NCBI GenBank assembly: GCA_030532895.1
Contig: JAUNKF010000025.1
Location: 1-49,350, forward strand
Source: Lautropia sp.
GTDB taxonomy: Bacteria; Pseudomonadota; Gammaproteobacteria; Burkholderiales; Burkholderiaceae_E
Direction of reading: 5' to 3'
DNA length: 49,350 nt
Both the position numbers and the translations under genes were made by a program. Shown here one piece after another: positions 17,409-26,864 of the stretch (positions are counted from its first letter, which is position 1; each line of letters begins with the position of its first letter). A model generated the notes under the pieces. The model made no database searches and had not been told where the DNA came from. It saw nothing but the letters and a program-made list of their open reading frames with translations.

Positions 17409-19685
17409 TCAGAACTGGATCGAGCCTTGCAGATAGACGGTGCGTGGCTGCCCCAGGTAGATGCCCCTGTTGTTGTCGTCGTAGGAGCGCGTGAAGTACT
17501 CGCGACCGAACAGGTTCTTGATGCCGGCGCCCAGACGCAGATTCATCAACGAAGGGCCGAACTGATAGCTGCCACGCAGGTTCCAGACGCCGTAACCCGG
17601 AATCCGCCCCGTGCTGCCATCGGCGCTCTCGGCCACCGTATTGGCATTGTCGGCAAATTGTGAAGACTGGAACTGGCCCTCGAAGCCGAGCTGCCAGGCA
17701 TCCTGTCCGTAGCTGATGCCCAACAGACCCTTGTGACGTGAAGAGAACGGTACTTGGTTGCCCTTGTTCGGGCCTTCTTCACGGATATGGGCATCCACGT
17801 AGGCATAATTGGCGTACACCTCGGCCCCCTTCAGCGCGGGCATAAGCTCATCCAGACGATAAGCGAACGCCGTTTCCAGCCCCTGATGTCGAGTCTTGCC
17901 ACGAGCGATCACGCTGTCCGTGGTCTGGCTGCTGTCGTACTGGTTGTTGAAATTGACGAGGAAAGCCCCCAGCTCGGCCCGCATCATGCCGGCTTCATAG
18001 CGGGTGCCCAGCTCCCAGGTACGCGCCTTTTCCGGCTTGATCTCGTTGACCCGAACGCGATTCGGCATCTGACTGTACTGAACGCTGCCGAAGGAACCTT
18101 CCGTATTGGCATAAAGGTTCCAGCCCTCATCCAGACGATACAGCACGTTGAGCGCCGGCAATGCGGTACTGTAATCGCCCCGGTAGGGGGTACTGCTGAT
18201 CAGGTTCAACTGCTCCTGCTCGATCCGCTCATAGCGCACGCCCGGCGTGATCGTCCACAACCCCCAGTCGATGCGGTCATCCAGATAGATGGCATGGGCC
18301 TCGGTATGGCCCCGCGTATCGCGGTCGTTTCGGCTGTGCACCGACGGCAACGCAGGCGTGGCACCTGCCGTGATCGGCTCACGGTAACGCAGCTCATGAC
18401 TCGACTCGTTCACGTAGCGGTAGCCGATGCCGAGCTCATGCCGGCTGCGGCCCATGGCAAAGCCCTGCGACACCCGGCCTTCGACACCACGCACCCAATA
18501 CTCACGCGGTGACAACGATACAAACGTGCGCTGATCCAGGTAGCCACTGCGCAGCGTCTTCGTGAAGAAAGTGTTGACACTGATCTTGCGCGTATCCTGC
18601 GCGTAATCATAGCCAGCCCCCACCAACGTGCGACGCCCCCAGAAACGGTCGAGCGGCCGTGTCGACTGGTAGGGATCAGCCCGGAAATCGGCTGCCGACA
18701 GGCCCCCCGGCATGTCAGCCTCCCCCTCGTAATACTGGGCGATGGCATGGAAACCGTGCACCGCATCCAGCTGATAACGGCCCTTCAGGATCAGGTCATC
18801 GATCGAGGTCTTGCTGTGCTCCCGGTAATCGCTACCACGCACACCCGAATACAGCAGTGCACCGCCCAGCCCATTGTCCATCGTGCCCCCCGCCATGAAG
18901 CTGGCGTTCTGCTTGGGCGTGTTCTGCGTGGACGAAGGGCTGACATCGAGCTGAAGATCAGCGCCCAGACCGACATCAGCCGGAATGCTGCGGGTGACGA
19001 AATTGACGATGCCGCCCACGTTCTGCGGGCCATAGCGAACCGCGCCACCACCACGCACCACATCAACCGATTCCATGTTGCCCTGTGAGACCGGCCCCAG
19101 CGAGAGCTGAGGTTGTCCATAGGGCGCAAAAGGCACTGGAATCCCGTCCATCAAGAGCGTCGAGCGGGTGGCCAGACGGGGATTCAAGCCACGAATCCCG
19201 AAGTTCATCGCCATGTCGTGGCTGCCTGTACCGTTGTTTTCTGGTGCGTTGACACCAGGCATCCGGTTCAACACCTCCCGCGTGGTCGTCGCGCCGGCTG
19301 CCTTGACCTGATCACGGCGGATCACATCCCTGGCTCCCGGATGTTCGAGCACCGTCTCCGGCGCCGCTTCTCCCAGCCAGTCGCCAACGACCTTCAGCTC
19401 CCCAAGCGTCTGTGCCTCGGCAGCCGGATCAACCGCTCCCGCCTGAGCGTCCACGACGACCTCGCGCGATTCTTCTGCCGGCACGGTCGTGAGCACGTCC
19501 ACCGATGGTGCCTGTTCCTCAAGCACCACACCCTGTGCAAGCACCTCGGCAGCCCCGCCGCTCACAGCCAGCACGAGCATCACCGAAGCCATCGTGCGCG
19601 GGATGGCAAACGCCCTCGACAGGCCGTCATCAACACCCTCACCCTGCATCCACACACCACGACGCAACCCACGAACAGACCCCAT
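17409..19685 (-). CDS. TonB-dependent outer membrane receptor, FecA-like
   Basis: 758 residues. A long signal region ends with MASVMLVLAVSGGAAEVLAQ near residue 52. A TonB-box-like segment TLGELKVVGDW follows, then a plug domain (RRDQVKAAGATTTREVLNRMPGVN; GIRGLNPRLATRSTLLMDGIPV; VDVVRGGGAVRYGPQNVGG). The remainder is a 22-strand barrel ending in the typical aromatic C-terminus (YLQGSIQF). The plug most resembles ferric dicitrate/siderophore receptors. No FecI/FecR-type genes flank it and there is no N-terminal signalling domain, so the ligand is uncertain. The start is ATG at 19685: AAAGGAGG (19692-19699) lies 6 bases upstream; an adjacent ATG at 19688 is too close to that site. Confidence 0.9.
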   Translation of the reverse strand: MGSVRGLRRGVWMQGEGVDDGLSRAFAIPRTMASVMLVLAVSGGAAEVLAQGVVLEEQAPSVDVLTTVPAEESREVVVDAQAGAVDPAAEAQTLGELKVVGDWLGEAAPETVLEHPGARDVIRRDQVKAAGATTTREVLNRMPGVNAPENNGTGSHDMAMNFGIRGLNPRLATRSTLLMDGIPVPFAPYGQPQLSLGPVSQGNMESVDVVRGGGAVRYGPQNVGGIVNFVTRSIPADVGLGADLQLDVSPSSTQNTPKQNASFMAGGTMDNGLGGALLYSGVRGSDYREHSKTSIDDLILKGRYQLDAVHGFHAIAQYYEGEADMPGGLSAADFRADPYQSTRPLDRFWGRRTLVGAGYDYAQDTRKISVNTFFTKTLRSGYLDQRTFVSLSPREYWVRGVEGRVSQGFAMGRSRHELGIGYRYVNESSHELRYREPITAGATPALPSVHSRNDRDTRGHTEAHAIYLDDRIDWGLWTITPGVRYERIEQEQLNLISSTPYRGDYSTALPALNVLYRLDEGWNLYANTEGSFGSVQYSQMPNRVRVNEIKPEKARTWELGTRYEAGMMRAELGAFLVNFNNQYDSSQTTDSVIARGKTRHQGLETAFAYRLDELMPALKGAEVYANYAYVDAHIREEGPNKGNQVPFSSRHKGLLGISYGQDAWQLGFEGQFQSSQFADNANTVAESADGSTGRIPGYGVWNLRGSYQFGPSLMNLRLGAGIKNLFGREYFTRSYDDNNRGIYLGQPRTVYLQGSIQF

Positions 19686-19847
19686 CATCAGCCTCCTTTG
19701 GCTCAAAAAGCCCGGTCGCGTGTGAAACGGACGATGGCGCCCGCTTTTCCGGATATTCGGAGCGCCCATGCCCCACCTCCTGGATGGATTCATCACATGC
19801 GCCGGGCAAGCGTGCACCAAGCACTTGTCAGAGGGCAGAATTTTAGG

Positions 19848-19862
19848 TGAAAACCATTTTCA
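19848..19862. promoter_or_regulatory. Palindrome upstream of the TonB receptor, possible Fur-type operator
   Basis: TGAAAA-CCA-TTTTCA is a perfect 6-3-6 inverted repeat in A/T-rich DNA, 163 bases before the receptor start codon. A TAAAAT -10-like box (minus strand, about 19840-19845) abuts it. The match to the Fur consensus is only partial, so regulation by iron is a guess based on the gene downstream. Confidence 0.35.
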
Positions 19863-19951
19863 ATCTCACCAAGACCCCTTTTATTGACATGGGTTCCTGG
19901 CACCACCTCGGCACGCCCCCGAAACCACAAGCCAAATACATCCGCAGACAC

Positions 19952-19985
19952 AAAAAACCCGGCACACCATCAACTGGGTGCCGGG
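19952..19985 (-). terminator. Intrinsic terminator after metI
   Basis: Read on the minus strand, CCCGGCAC and GTGCCGGG form an 8-bp perfect stem (19978-19985 with 19958-19965) around a 12-nt loop, followed by six T. It lies about 50 bases past the metI stop and ends the leftward metNI transcript. The 346-base gap 19689-20034 otherwise holds only the receptor's leader and palindrome. Confidence 0.9.
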
Positions 19986-20034
19986 CCTGTCCGACGACAT
20001 CCAGCCCGTATGACGCACTGGATCGCTGCCATGT

Positions 20035-20718
20035 TCAGCGCTTGTCGAGTCGTCTGGAGATATGATTGCCCACAGTCTGGATCAGCTGAACGAGCAGCAC
20101 CAGGATGGCAACCGTCAGCAACATCACTTCGGTCTGGAAGCGGTAATAGCCATAACGGATGGCCAGATCCCCGATGCCACCGGCCCCGACCACGCCAGCG
20201 ACTGCCGAATAGGACAGAAAGCTGATGCTGAGCACAACCAGCGCCTGCACGATGCCTGAACGGGCTTCGACCAGCAGCACGCGCCAGATGATCTGGCGCT
20301 CGCTCGCCCCCATCGCATGCGCCGCCTCGATCACGCCACGCGGCACTTCACGCAGATTCTGCTCGACAAGCCGCGCAAAATACGGAATGGCAGCCACCGA
20401 CAGCGGCACCGAGGCCGCCAGCGGGCCAATCGAGGTGCCAACCAGCAATCGCGTGACCGGCACGAGCGCCACCAGCAGGATGATGAAGGGGAAGGAACGC
20501 ACCATGTTGACGAACCAGCCCACCACCGCATAAACGGCACGGTTCTCCAGTGACTGACCAGGGCTGAGCAAAAAGAGCCAGATACCGAGCGGCCCGCCCA
20601 GCAGCACGGCGGCCGACAGGCCGATACCCAGCATCAGGAAAGTCTGACCAATGGCCACCCACAGCTCGGGCAATACGGCCACGACCGTCTCAGGCAGCAT
20701 CGACAGGATCGATTCCAT
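20035..20718 (-). CDS. metI: Methionine ABC transporter permease MetI
   Basis: A 227-residue inner-membrane permease of the D-/L-methionine importer. It has about five helices and MetI landmarks: ELWVAIGQTFLMLGIG, NMVRSFPFIILLVALVPVTRLLVGTSIG, and the ATPase-coupling loop REVPRGVIEAAHAMGASERQIIWRVLL, then YSAVAGVVGAGGIGDLAIRYGYYRF. The ATG at 20718 has AGGAG 8 bases upstream, inside the end of metN, and lies 1 base after the metN stop. No MetQ-type binding protein follows; a terminator does. Confidence 0.93.
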   Translation of the reverse strand: MESILSMLPETVVAVLPELWVAIGQTFLMLGIGLSAAVLLGGPLGIWLFLLSPGQSLENRAVYAVVGWFVNMVRSFPFIILLVALVPVTRLLVGTSIGPLAASVPLSVAAIPYFARLVEQNLREVPRGVIEAAHAMGASERQIIWRVLLVEARSGIVQALVVLSISFLSYSAVAGVVGAGGIGDLAIRYGYYRFQTEVMLLTVAILVLLVQLIQTVGNHISRRLDKR

Positions 20719-20719
20719 C

Positions 20720-21685
20720 TCAGATCTCCTTCGCAAGCCAGGCCGAGGCGGCCCCTGCCTGACGTGCATCCCGTTCGGCCGATGCAGCGCCAGTGGCAGG
20801 CGCCCTTGGGGCGGAAGCGGCTGTGCCTGGGGGAGACAAGGTGGCTGCATCAAGTTCGCCCGCACCAACGGCCCCGGCCGCAGAGGCAGCGGCCGCCTTT
20901 TTGGCCTTGGTGCCCTCGATCAGCACCTTCAGCTCACGGCCCAAGGACGAAATCGGTGTGAGCGGTGCGTCGGTGCCCAGATCCATCTGCTCGACGAGCA
21001 AACCCTGCTCCAGCACGGCAACTTGACGGCACAGCGCCTGCACCACCGACAGCTCGTGCGTGACGATCACGATCGTGACGCCCAGCCGCTCGTTGATTTC
21101 TTTCAGCGTGGCCAATACCGAGCGGGTCGTTTCCGCATCCAGCGCGGAGGTCGGCTCATCGCAGAGCAGCACGCTGGGCTTGGGCGCCAGCGCACGGGCG
21201 ATGGCCACCCGCTGCTTCTGCCCACCCGAGAGCTGTGCCGGATAGGCATCGAGCTTTTCGGCCAAGCCCACCACGTCGATGCACTCACGCACACGGGCCT
21301 CGATCTCGGCCCGCGAATGACGGCCATGAATGCGCAACGGAAAGGCCACGTTGTCGAAGACAGTGGCGTTTTGCAGCAGGTTGAACTGCTGGAAGATCAT
21401 GCCGATTCTCTCTCGGGCGGCACGCAGCTGTGCCTTGTTCAGCGCCGTCAGCTCCTGACCGGCCACGATCACGCGCCCACTGTCGGGGCGCTCCAGCAGG
21501 TTGATGAGGCGCAACAGCGTCGATTTGCCAGCGCCACTGCGACCGATCAGGCCCATCGCATCGCCCTGCTTCACCACCAGCGACACCTCGCGCAGAGCAT
21601 CAAAGCGTTCCTGATCTGGCAGGCTGAACGATTTGCACAGCCGCTCCAACCGGATCAACGGCACATCCGGACTCATGTCTGACAA
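20720..21685 (-). CDS. metN: Methionine ABC transporter ATPase MetN, lacking the NIL domain
   Basis: About 321 residues. It has Walker [11 protein letters not shown]-loop IFQQFNLLQ, signature LSGGQKQR, Walker [13 protein letters not shown] and switch His VTHEL, all in MetN-like context ([30 protein letters not shown]). After the ATPase core the usual C-terminal NIL (ACT-like) domain that senses methionine is absent. The last 70 or so residues are an Ala/Gly/Pro-rich tail instead. A GGAGG site 6 bases before a TTG at 21685 favours that start; the ATG three codons later (21676) is the alternative. Feedback inhibition by methionine as in E. coli would not be expected. Confidence 0.88.
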   Translation of the reverse strand: MSDMSPDVPLIRLERLCKSFSLPDQERFDALREVSLVVKQGDAMGLIGRSGAGKSTLLRLINLLERPDSGRVIVAGQELTALNKAQLRAARERIGMIFQQFNLLQNATVFDNVAFPLRIHGRHSRAEIEARVRECIDVVGLAEKLDAYPAQLSGGQKQRVAIARALAPKPSVLLCDEPTSALDAETTRSVLATLKEINERLGVTIVIVTHELSVVQALCRQVAVLEQGLLVEQMDLGTDAPLTPISSLGRELKVLIEGTKAKKAAAASAAGAVGAGELDAATLSPPGTAASAPRAPATGAASAERDARQAGAASAWLAKEI

Positions 21686-21792
21686 GGAAAACCTCCACAC
21701 CCTGACAAGCAGCAAAGCTGGCAATGTTAACGCATGGAATGTCTGCAGGGCGTGATCAAACTCAAGCCGCCCGGCAATCGCACAAGGCTTGA

Positions 21793-21808
21793 CGCATAAG
21801 GATATGCG
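21793..21808. other. Short palindrome between metN and the DUF4124 gene
   Basis: CGCATA-AGGA-TATGCG is a perfect 6-bp inverted repeat with a 4-nt loop, 18 bases beyond the stop of the DUF4124 gene and about 110 bases upstream of the metN start. It has no T-tract. It could be an operator for metN or a weak hairpin; nothing further supports either. Confidence 0.3.
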
Positions 21809-21826
21809 GCCCCGGCATATTCCCGG

Positions 21827-22366
21827 TCAACGCAAGGCGTCGATCTCCCGCCTCAGCGAACGGACATTGGACTCGGACTGCATCAACTCGTTCTTCAGCT
21901 GCTCGACACGATCCAGATACTTCTGATAGTTGCGCTCGTCACCATGACGCTCGGGCTGACCGTCGTTGTAACGCTGGCGTACATCGGCCAAATGCTTTTC
22001 TTCACGGGCCAGCTCATCCTCCAGGATGCGGCGGCGATCGGAATCGCGTCCCTGCTGCTGGCTGCCGGTGACCTTCGGTGCATTGGAACTACCCTGCCCT
22101 CGCCGAGTGGGTGGCGTCACCGGCATCCGGTCGACCGGCACGCTATTGACCGGCGGCAGATCGAGAAGCGCACAGCCCTTGCCCGGCGTGTTCTGATACA
22201 ACGGCGTGCCATCGGGGGTTGAGCAACGATAGATGCGGTTGGCGGACTGTGCCCCAGCCATGCCAGACCAGGCTGCCAACACGATGGCAGCGGCCAGCAT
22301 CACCCCGGTGCAACCCGAACGGCCAGCGGACTTCTCGGACAGGTGGATGCTCGTTGGATGATTCAT
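21827..22366 (-). CDS. Exported DUF4124 protein with C-terminal coiled coil
   Basis: 179 residues. A signal sequence (VMLAAAIVLAAWSGMAGA) ends near residue 39. A DUF4124-like motif RIYRCSTPDGTPLYQNTPGKGC follows. The C-terminal 80 residues are strongly charged with heptad-like spacing (RRRILEDELAREEKHLADVRQRYND; YLDRVEQLKNELMQSESNVRSLRREIDALR) and should form a coiled coil. It sits directly downstream of glnA on the same strand, 117 bases on. DUF4124 proteins are common beside glnA-ntr genes in betaproteobacteria, but their role is unknown. Confidence 0.82.
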   Translation of the reverse strand: MNHPTSIHLSEKSAGRSGCTGVMLAAAIVLAAWSGMAGAQSANRIYRCSTPDGTPLYQNTPGKGCALLDLPPVNSVPVDRMPVTPPTRRGQGSSNAPKVTGSQQQGRDSDRRRILEDELAREEKHLADVRQRYNDGQPERHGDERNYQKYLDRVEQLKNELMQSESNVRSLRREIDALR

Positions 22367-22483
22367 GCGACAGCACTCTGGATGGGTTGACCTGCCGGCA
22401 GTCTAACCGGCAAGACCCATGATAGTCGCTACCCGATGGCGGCCACACAACGCCTGTCGGGCCAGCGCCCGCCTTTCGTCGGT

Positions 22484-23896
22484 TCAGCAGGAGTAGTACA
22501 TGTCGAACTCGACCGGATGGGGCGTCATCCGCAGACGGGTGACTTCCTCCATCTTCAGCGCGATGAACGCATCGATGAACTCATCGCTGAACACGCCGCC
22601 ACGCGTCAGGAACTCGCGATCCCGGTCGAGTGCTTCCAGCGCCTGATCAAGCGAATGGCAGACGGTCGGAATCTTCGCATCCTCTTCGGGCGGCAGATCA
22701 TAGAGATTCTTCTCGGCCGGATCGCCTGGATGAATCTTGTTCTGCACGCCATCCAGACCTGCCATCAACAGCGCCGCAAAGGCCAGGTAAGGATTGGCAA
22801 CCGGATCAGGGAAGCGGGCTTCGATACGCCGTGCCTTCGGATTCGTCACGAAGGGAATACGAATGGAGGCCGAGCGGTTGCGGGCCGAATAGGCGAGCTT
22901 CACTGGTGCCTCGTAATGTGGCACCAGGCGCTTGTAGGAATTGGTGCTGGGATTGGTGATGGCATTCAGCGCACGGGCGTGCTTGATGATGCCGCCGATG
23001 TAGAACAGTGCGAAATCCGACAGGCCCGCGTACTTGTCCCCGGCAAACAGGTTGGCACCATCCTTCCAGATCGACTGGTGCACATGCATGCCCGAGCCGT
23101 TGTCGCCCAGGAGCGGCTTCGGCATGAACGTGGCGGTCTTGCCATAATGATGCGCCACGTTGTGGATCACGTACTTCATCCGCTGCAGCCAGTCGGCCCG
23201 CTCGACGAGCGGCGCAAACTTCGTGCCGATCTCGCACTGGCCGGCTCCCGCCACCTCATGATGATGCACCTCCACCGGCACGCCCATCTGCTCCATGATG
23301 ACGACCATCTCGGAGCGGATATCCTGGAAAGAATCGATCGGTGGCACAGGCAGATAGCCGCCCTTGATGCCAGGACGATGGCCGCTGTTGTAACCGCTCA
23401 CGAGCTTGTCACTCGACCAGTGAGCTTCGGCCGAATCGATCTTGACCATGCTGCCCGACATGTCCTCACGCCAAGTGATGGCGTCGAAGATGAAAAACTC
23501 GGGTTCCGGCCCGAAAAAAGCCACATCACCGATGCCCGATGCCTGCAGATAGGCTTCGGCACGACGAGCGAGCGAACGCGGATCGCGGTCATAGCCCTTG
23601 CCCTCGCCCGGCTCCACCACGTCACAGGACAGGATCAGCGTGGCCTCTTCACGGAACGGATCCATCACGGCCGTGTTCGGATCGGGCATCAGCAGCATGT
23701 CGGACGCCTGAACTCCCTTCCAGGCGCCCATCGACGAGCCATCGAAAGCCTGGCCTTCGGTGAACTTGTCTTCATCGAAATGAGAGATCGGTATGGTGAT
23801 GTGCTGCTCCTTGCCACGCACATCGGTAAAACGCAGATCAACGAACCGGACTTCGTTGTCGGCGATTTTCTTCATTACATCCTTGGCGGTTGCCAT
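22484..23896 (-). CDS. glnA: Glutamine synthetase, type I
   Basis: This cytosolic dodecamer makes glutamine from glutamate, ammonia and ATP. It is 470 residues, the GSI-beta length. Landmarks: [25 protein letters not shown] (latch), [24 protein letters not shown], the ATP loop [46 protein letters not shown] and RIEARFPDP. The adenylylation tyrosine is present (Y399 in NLYDLPPEE), so control by GlnE is expected. A candidate sigma54 promoter lies 32 bases upstream of the start codon. The start codon follows an AGGAGTG ribosome site. Confidence 0.98.
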   Translation of the reverse strand: MATAKDVMKKIADNEVRFVDLRFTDVRGKEQHITIPISHFDEDKFTEGQAFDGSSMGAWKGVQASDMLLMPDPNTAVMDPFREEATLILSCDVVEPGEGKGYDRDPRSLARRAEAYLQASGIGDVAFFGPEPEFFIFDAITWREDMSGSMVKIDSAEAHWSSDKLVSGYNSGHRPGIKGGYLPVPPIDSFQDIRSEMVVIMEQMGVPVEVHHHEVAGAGQCEIGTKFAPLVERADWLQRMKYVIHNVAHHYGKTATFMPKPLLGDNGSGMHVHQSIWKDGANLFAGDKYAGLSDFALFYIGGIIKHARALNAITNPSTNSYKRLVPHYEAPVKLAYSARNRSASIRIPFVTNPKARRIEARFPDPVANPYLAFAALLMAGLDGVQNKIHPGDPAEKNLYDLPPEEDAKIPTVCHSLDQALEALDRDREFLTRGGVFSDEFIDAFIALKMEEVTRLRMTPHPVEFDMYYSC

Positions 23897-23928
23897 GCTC
23901 GAATCACTCCTGTCGACGATCGTTCAAT

Positions 23929-23944
23929 GCCCGCCAGGTGCCAG
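23929..23944 (-). promoter_or_regulatory. Candidate sigma54 promoter of glnA
   Basis: On the minus strand TGGCACCTGGCGGGCA keeps the full -24 element TGGCAC and, at exact spacing, the -12 GCA, but has GG instead of TT before it. It lies 32 bases upstream of the glnA ATG, leaving a leader of about 20 bases. Nitrogen-controlled glnA genes commonly use this promoter class. No clear NtrC site was found. Confidence 0.4.
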
Positions 23945-24115
23945 GTTGGGCGGACGAACCTTTGAGATGATACTCGGGTTCTCCCGAGCCAGAGGTCGGC
24001 AGCCAACGCCGCCTGGCGGGCTTTGTGGCACGGTGGAGCGCCTCACGCACCCCCTGAGGGACTATCGTGGAAACGAACAGGGGCATGAGAGGCGCCATGT
24101 CAATGCTTCATCAGC

Positions 24116-24160
24116 GCGTGTTGTGCACTGCTTCGCCCCGCAAACAAGTGCATGACACGC
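24116..24160. repeat. Foldback copy of the GTGTCATGC intergenic repeat (copy C)
   Basis: GCGTGTTGTGCACT (24116-24129) and AGTGCATGACACGC (24147-24160) form a 14-bp stem over a 17-nt loop. The only two differences between the arms (TG against CA) would be G-U pairs in RNA, so the hairpin is conserved as structure. Each arm extended to 20 bases resembles the family consensus (16 and 17 of 20). It lies between the glnA start and the hemW stop. Confidence 0.8.
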
Positions 24161-24200
24161 TCTATTGATTTCAATCCTTTTCAATCTTTTGCCGCTGGCA

Positions 24201-25451
24201 TCAATCCTTCTCGATCGGCAAGAAAATCGCCAGCAGATCATTCAAAAAGCGGTAGCCCTGCTCGGTGGGCACCAGCCGATCCGGCGAATCGAGCAGCAGC
24301 CCACGAGCCACCGCCTCTTGCAGTGGCTGGCGAATCCGTACCGTCGACAGCCCGGTGCGCTCGGCAAAGAGGGCCAGGTCGACGCCGTCACGCAGCCGAA
24401 GGGCATTCAACATGAACTCGAAAGGCAGGTCGGCCGCCGGCACCACCCGGTCGATTTCGAGCGAATGACCGGCCAGTGCCGACTCAAGATACTTGCGCGG
24501 GTGTTTGAAGCGCGCCTGCCGCACGATCCGATCCGGAAAAGAGAGCTTGCCATGCGCCCCGGCACCAATGCCCAGGTAATCACCGAAAGTCCAGTAATTG
24601 AGATTGTGCCGCGCCTGGTGGCCAGGTCTGGCCCAAGCCGAAACCTCGTAATGCTGATAACGATCACCCAGACGTTCCGCCAGGCGATCCTGCATGGCCG
24701 CCGCCAGATCCTCATCGGGCAAGGCAGGCGGAAAGCGGGCGAACAGCGTGTTCGGCTCCAGGGTCAGGTGATAGCAGGACAAATGCGGTGGCTCGAAGGC
24801 CAGCGCCTGACTCAGATCGGCATCCAGCCCGGCCAGATCCTGACCGGGCAAGGCATACATCAGGTCGAGGTTGAAGGTCTCGAACAGCTCGCCGGCCGCT
24901 TCGGCAGCCGCCCGCGCCTGGGCCGCATCGTGCACCCGGCCCACAGCCTTCAACCCCTCGTCGGAAAAGCTCTGGATGCCCAGCGACAGGCGGTTGACCC
25001 CCGCTGCCCGGTAATCCCGAAAGCGCGCCCGCTCGAAAGTGCCCGGATTGGCCTCCATCGTGATCTCGGCATCGGCCACCATCGGCAACCGCGCCCGCAA
25101 CATGGCAAGCAGGCGGTCGATGGCTTCGGCACTGAAGAGGCTGGGTGTGCCCCCCCCGATGAACACCGTCACGACACGACGGCCCCAGATCAGTGGCAGA
25201 CTCGTCTCCACATCACGTTCGAGTGCCTCGATGTAACGGCCCTCGTCAAGCGCACCCTCGGGCTGCTGGTGCGAGTTGAAGTCACAATAGGGGCACTTTC
25301 GGATACACCACGGGATATGGACGTAGACCGACAACGGCGGCAACTGCGTGAGCGCGGGCTGCTCGGCCGAATGCAGACGAATGGGCGCCACCCGTACAGT
25401 ACGCAGCAGCTCGGTCGACAGCGGCTTCGGCTCAGACGACACCGGCTTCAC
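24201..25451 (-). CDS. hemW: HemW-type radical SAM heme chaperone
   Basis: 416 residues. The N-terminal radical SAM site is C49-x3-C53-x2-C56 in VHIPWCIRKCPYCDF; the residue where true coproporphyrinogen oxidase HemN has a fourth Cys is Phe, which places this in the HemW branch. Further landmarks: FIGGGTPSLF, EANPGTFE, RLSLGIQSF, NLDLMYALPGQ and LSCYHLTLEPNT. A HemN C-terminal domain ends the protein. HemW binds heme and passes it to apoproteins such as respiratory enzymes. It overlaps the rdgB end by 20 bases and is last in the kinase-PP2C-rph-rdgB-hemW operon. Confidence 0.93.
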   Translation of the reverse strand: MKPVSSEPKPLSTELLRTVRVAPIRLHSAEQPALTQLPPLSVYVHIPWCIRKCPYCDFNSHQQPEGALDEGRYIEALERDVETSLPLIWGRRVVTVFIGGGTPSLFSAEAIDRLLAMLRARLPMVADAEITMEANPGTFERARFRDYRAAGVNRLSLGIQSFSDEGLKAVGRVHDAAQARAAAEAAGELFETFNLDLMYALPGQDLAGLDADLSQALAFEPPHLSCYHLTLEPNTLFARFPPALPDEDLAAAMQDRLAERLGDRYQHYEVSAWARPGHQARHNLNYWTFGDYLGIGAGAHGKLSFPDRIVRQARFKHPRKYLESALAGHSLEIDRVVPAADLPFEFMLNALRLRDGVDLALFAERTGLSTVRIRQPLQEAVARGLLLDSPDRLVPTEQGYRFLNDLLAIFLPIEKD

Positions 25452-26097
25452 TCATCAGTTGTTTGAGCCGCAACAGCGCCCGGTGGCGGTGGCTGATGGC
25501 ATTTTTCTGCTCGGCCGACAGCTCGGCAGCCGAACACGGGTATTCATCGGGCTGAAAGATCGGGTCATAACCGAAGCCGCCCTCGCCCTGCGGCGCTGTC
25601 AGCAACTTGCCCCACCACAGCCCCTCGGCAATGAGCGGGCGCGGATCATCAACTGAGGCCACCCACACCACCACACTGTAAAAATAAGCCCGAACCGGCT
25701 GCGCCAACGAACGGACACCATCGACCAGGCAACGGATGTTGGCCGCATCCAGCGCCTGCCGCCCGGCCGTTTGCAGACGCCTTGCTTGCTCGGGATCGGT
25801 CTGTTGGCAGACATCAAGCGCATAGCGCGCCGAGCGCACACCAGGCTGGCCACCCAGTGCCGGCACACACAGCCCGGAATCATCGGCGAGCGTCGGCAGC
25901 CCACTCTGGCGAGCACCATGCCGCGCCTTGGCGAGCGCATTCTCGACGAAGCCCGGCCACGGCTCCTCGGCATCCGGGATGCCCAATTCGGTCTGGCTGG
26001 ACAAGCGCACGCCCAGCGGCGCCAACATGGCACGCAGCTCCTTCAGCTTGCCCGGATTGCCCGAAGCCAGCAACCAGTGTCGCTCGCCCACGCTCAT
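25432..26097 (-). CDS. rdgB: XTP/dITP diphosphatase (Ham1/RdgB)
   Basis: This 221-residue house-cleaning enzyme hydrolyses dITP, XTP and dHAPTP to monophosphates, keeping them out of DNA and RNA. Family motifs: [13 protein letters not shown] at the N-terminus, [50 protein letters not shown] and ISHRHRAL near the end. The start at 26097 gives the canonical N-terminus and overlaps the rph stop in an ATGA junction; the frame remains open upstream to 26304 but that part is antisense-like sequence inside rph. Confidence 0.96.
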   Translation of the reverse strand: MSVGERHWLLASGNPGKLKELRAMLAPLGVRLSSQTELGIPDAEEPWPGFVENALAKARHGARQSGLPTLADDSGLCVPALGGQPGVRSARYALDVCQQTDPEQARRLQTAGRQALDAANIRCLVDGVRSLAQPVRAYFYSVVVWVASVDDPRPLIAEGLWWGKLLTAPQGEGGFGYDPIFQPDEYPCSAAELSAEQKNAISHRHRALLRLKQLMSEAGVV

Positions 26098-26864
26098 GAT
26101 GCCTGCAGCGCCTGCTGTTGCAACGTGCAGAGCTGCGCGATGCCCACGGCTGCCAGATCCAGCAAATGAGCGGCCTCGGCCCGGCTGAAGGGTTTGCCCT
26201 CGGCCGTGCCCTGCACTTCCACCAGCCCGCCCGACGCGGTCATCACGACATTCATGTCGGTCTCGCAACGTGAATCCTCGCCATAATTCAGGTCGAGCAC
26301 ACAAGCCGGCCCAGTCCCGTCGGGCAATGTGACGATACCGACCGACACGGCCGCCACCGCTTCGGTGAGCGGGTCGGCCGACAGCTTCCCCGCCGCCAGC
26401 AGGCCATCGACGGCATCGCGCAGGGCAACCCAGGCGCCGGTGATGGCGGCCGTGCGCGTGCCACCATCGGCTTGCAGCACATCACAATCCAGATGGATCG
26501 TGCGCTCACCCAGCGCCTTCAAGTCGGTAACGGCACGCAGGCTGCGGCCGATCAGCCGCTGAATTTCCTGCGTGCGGCCCGATTGCTTGCCCTTGGCGGC
26601 CTCACGATCGGCCCGCGTATGCGTGGCGCGCGGCAGCATGCCGTATTCGGCCGTGACCCATCCCTGGCCCTTGCCCCGCAAGAACGGTGGCACCTGATCG
26701 AGCACGCTCGCCGTGCACAGCACCTGCGTGTCGCCAAAACACACCAGCACCGAGCCTTCGGCGTGGCGGGTGAACCCCCGTGTGAAGCGCACCGGCCGCA
26801 GCGCATCCACGGCCCGGCCATCCTGACGGATGACACCGTCCTGCGACTTCAAGTCTTCAGTCAT
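26094..26864 (-). CDS. rph: Ribonuclease PH
   Basis: A 256-residue phosphorolytic 3'-5' exoribonuclease that trims tRNA 3' ends. Motifs: [20 protein letters not shown] at the N-terminus, [71 protein letters not shown] and [13 protein letters not shown]. The start ATG at 26864 has AAGGA 8 bases upstream and overlaps the phosphatase gene end by 8 bases. An upstream in-frame start at 26927 would add a basic stretch foreign to the family. Confidence 0.96.
   Translation of the reverse strand: MTEDLKSQDGVIRQDGRAVDALRPVRFTRGFTRHAEGSVLVCFGDTQVLCTASVLDQVPPFLRGKGQGWVTAEYGMLPRATHTRADREAAKGKQSGRTQEIQRLIGRSLRAVTDLKALGERTIHLDCDVLQADGGTRTAAITGAWVALRDAVDGLLAAGKLSADPLTEAVAAVSVGIVTLPDGTGPACVLDLNYGEDSRCETDMNVVMTASGGLVEVQGTAEGKPFSRAEAAHLLDLAAVGIAQLCTLQQQALQAS

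Noticed and set aside
21686-21826. SAM riboswitch or MetR/MetJ-type site before metNI
   Set aside because: No SAM-riboswitch core or repeated met-box was seen; only a short palindrome is present.
22436-23965. Open frame of about 500 codons on the plus strand across glnA
   Set aside because: It is antisense to an intact, conserved glnA and has no domain features; long antisense frames are common in GC-rich genes.
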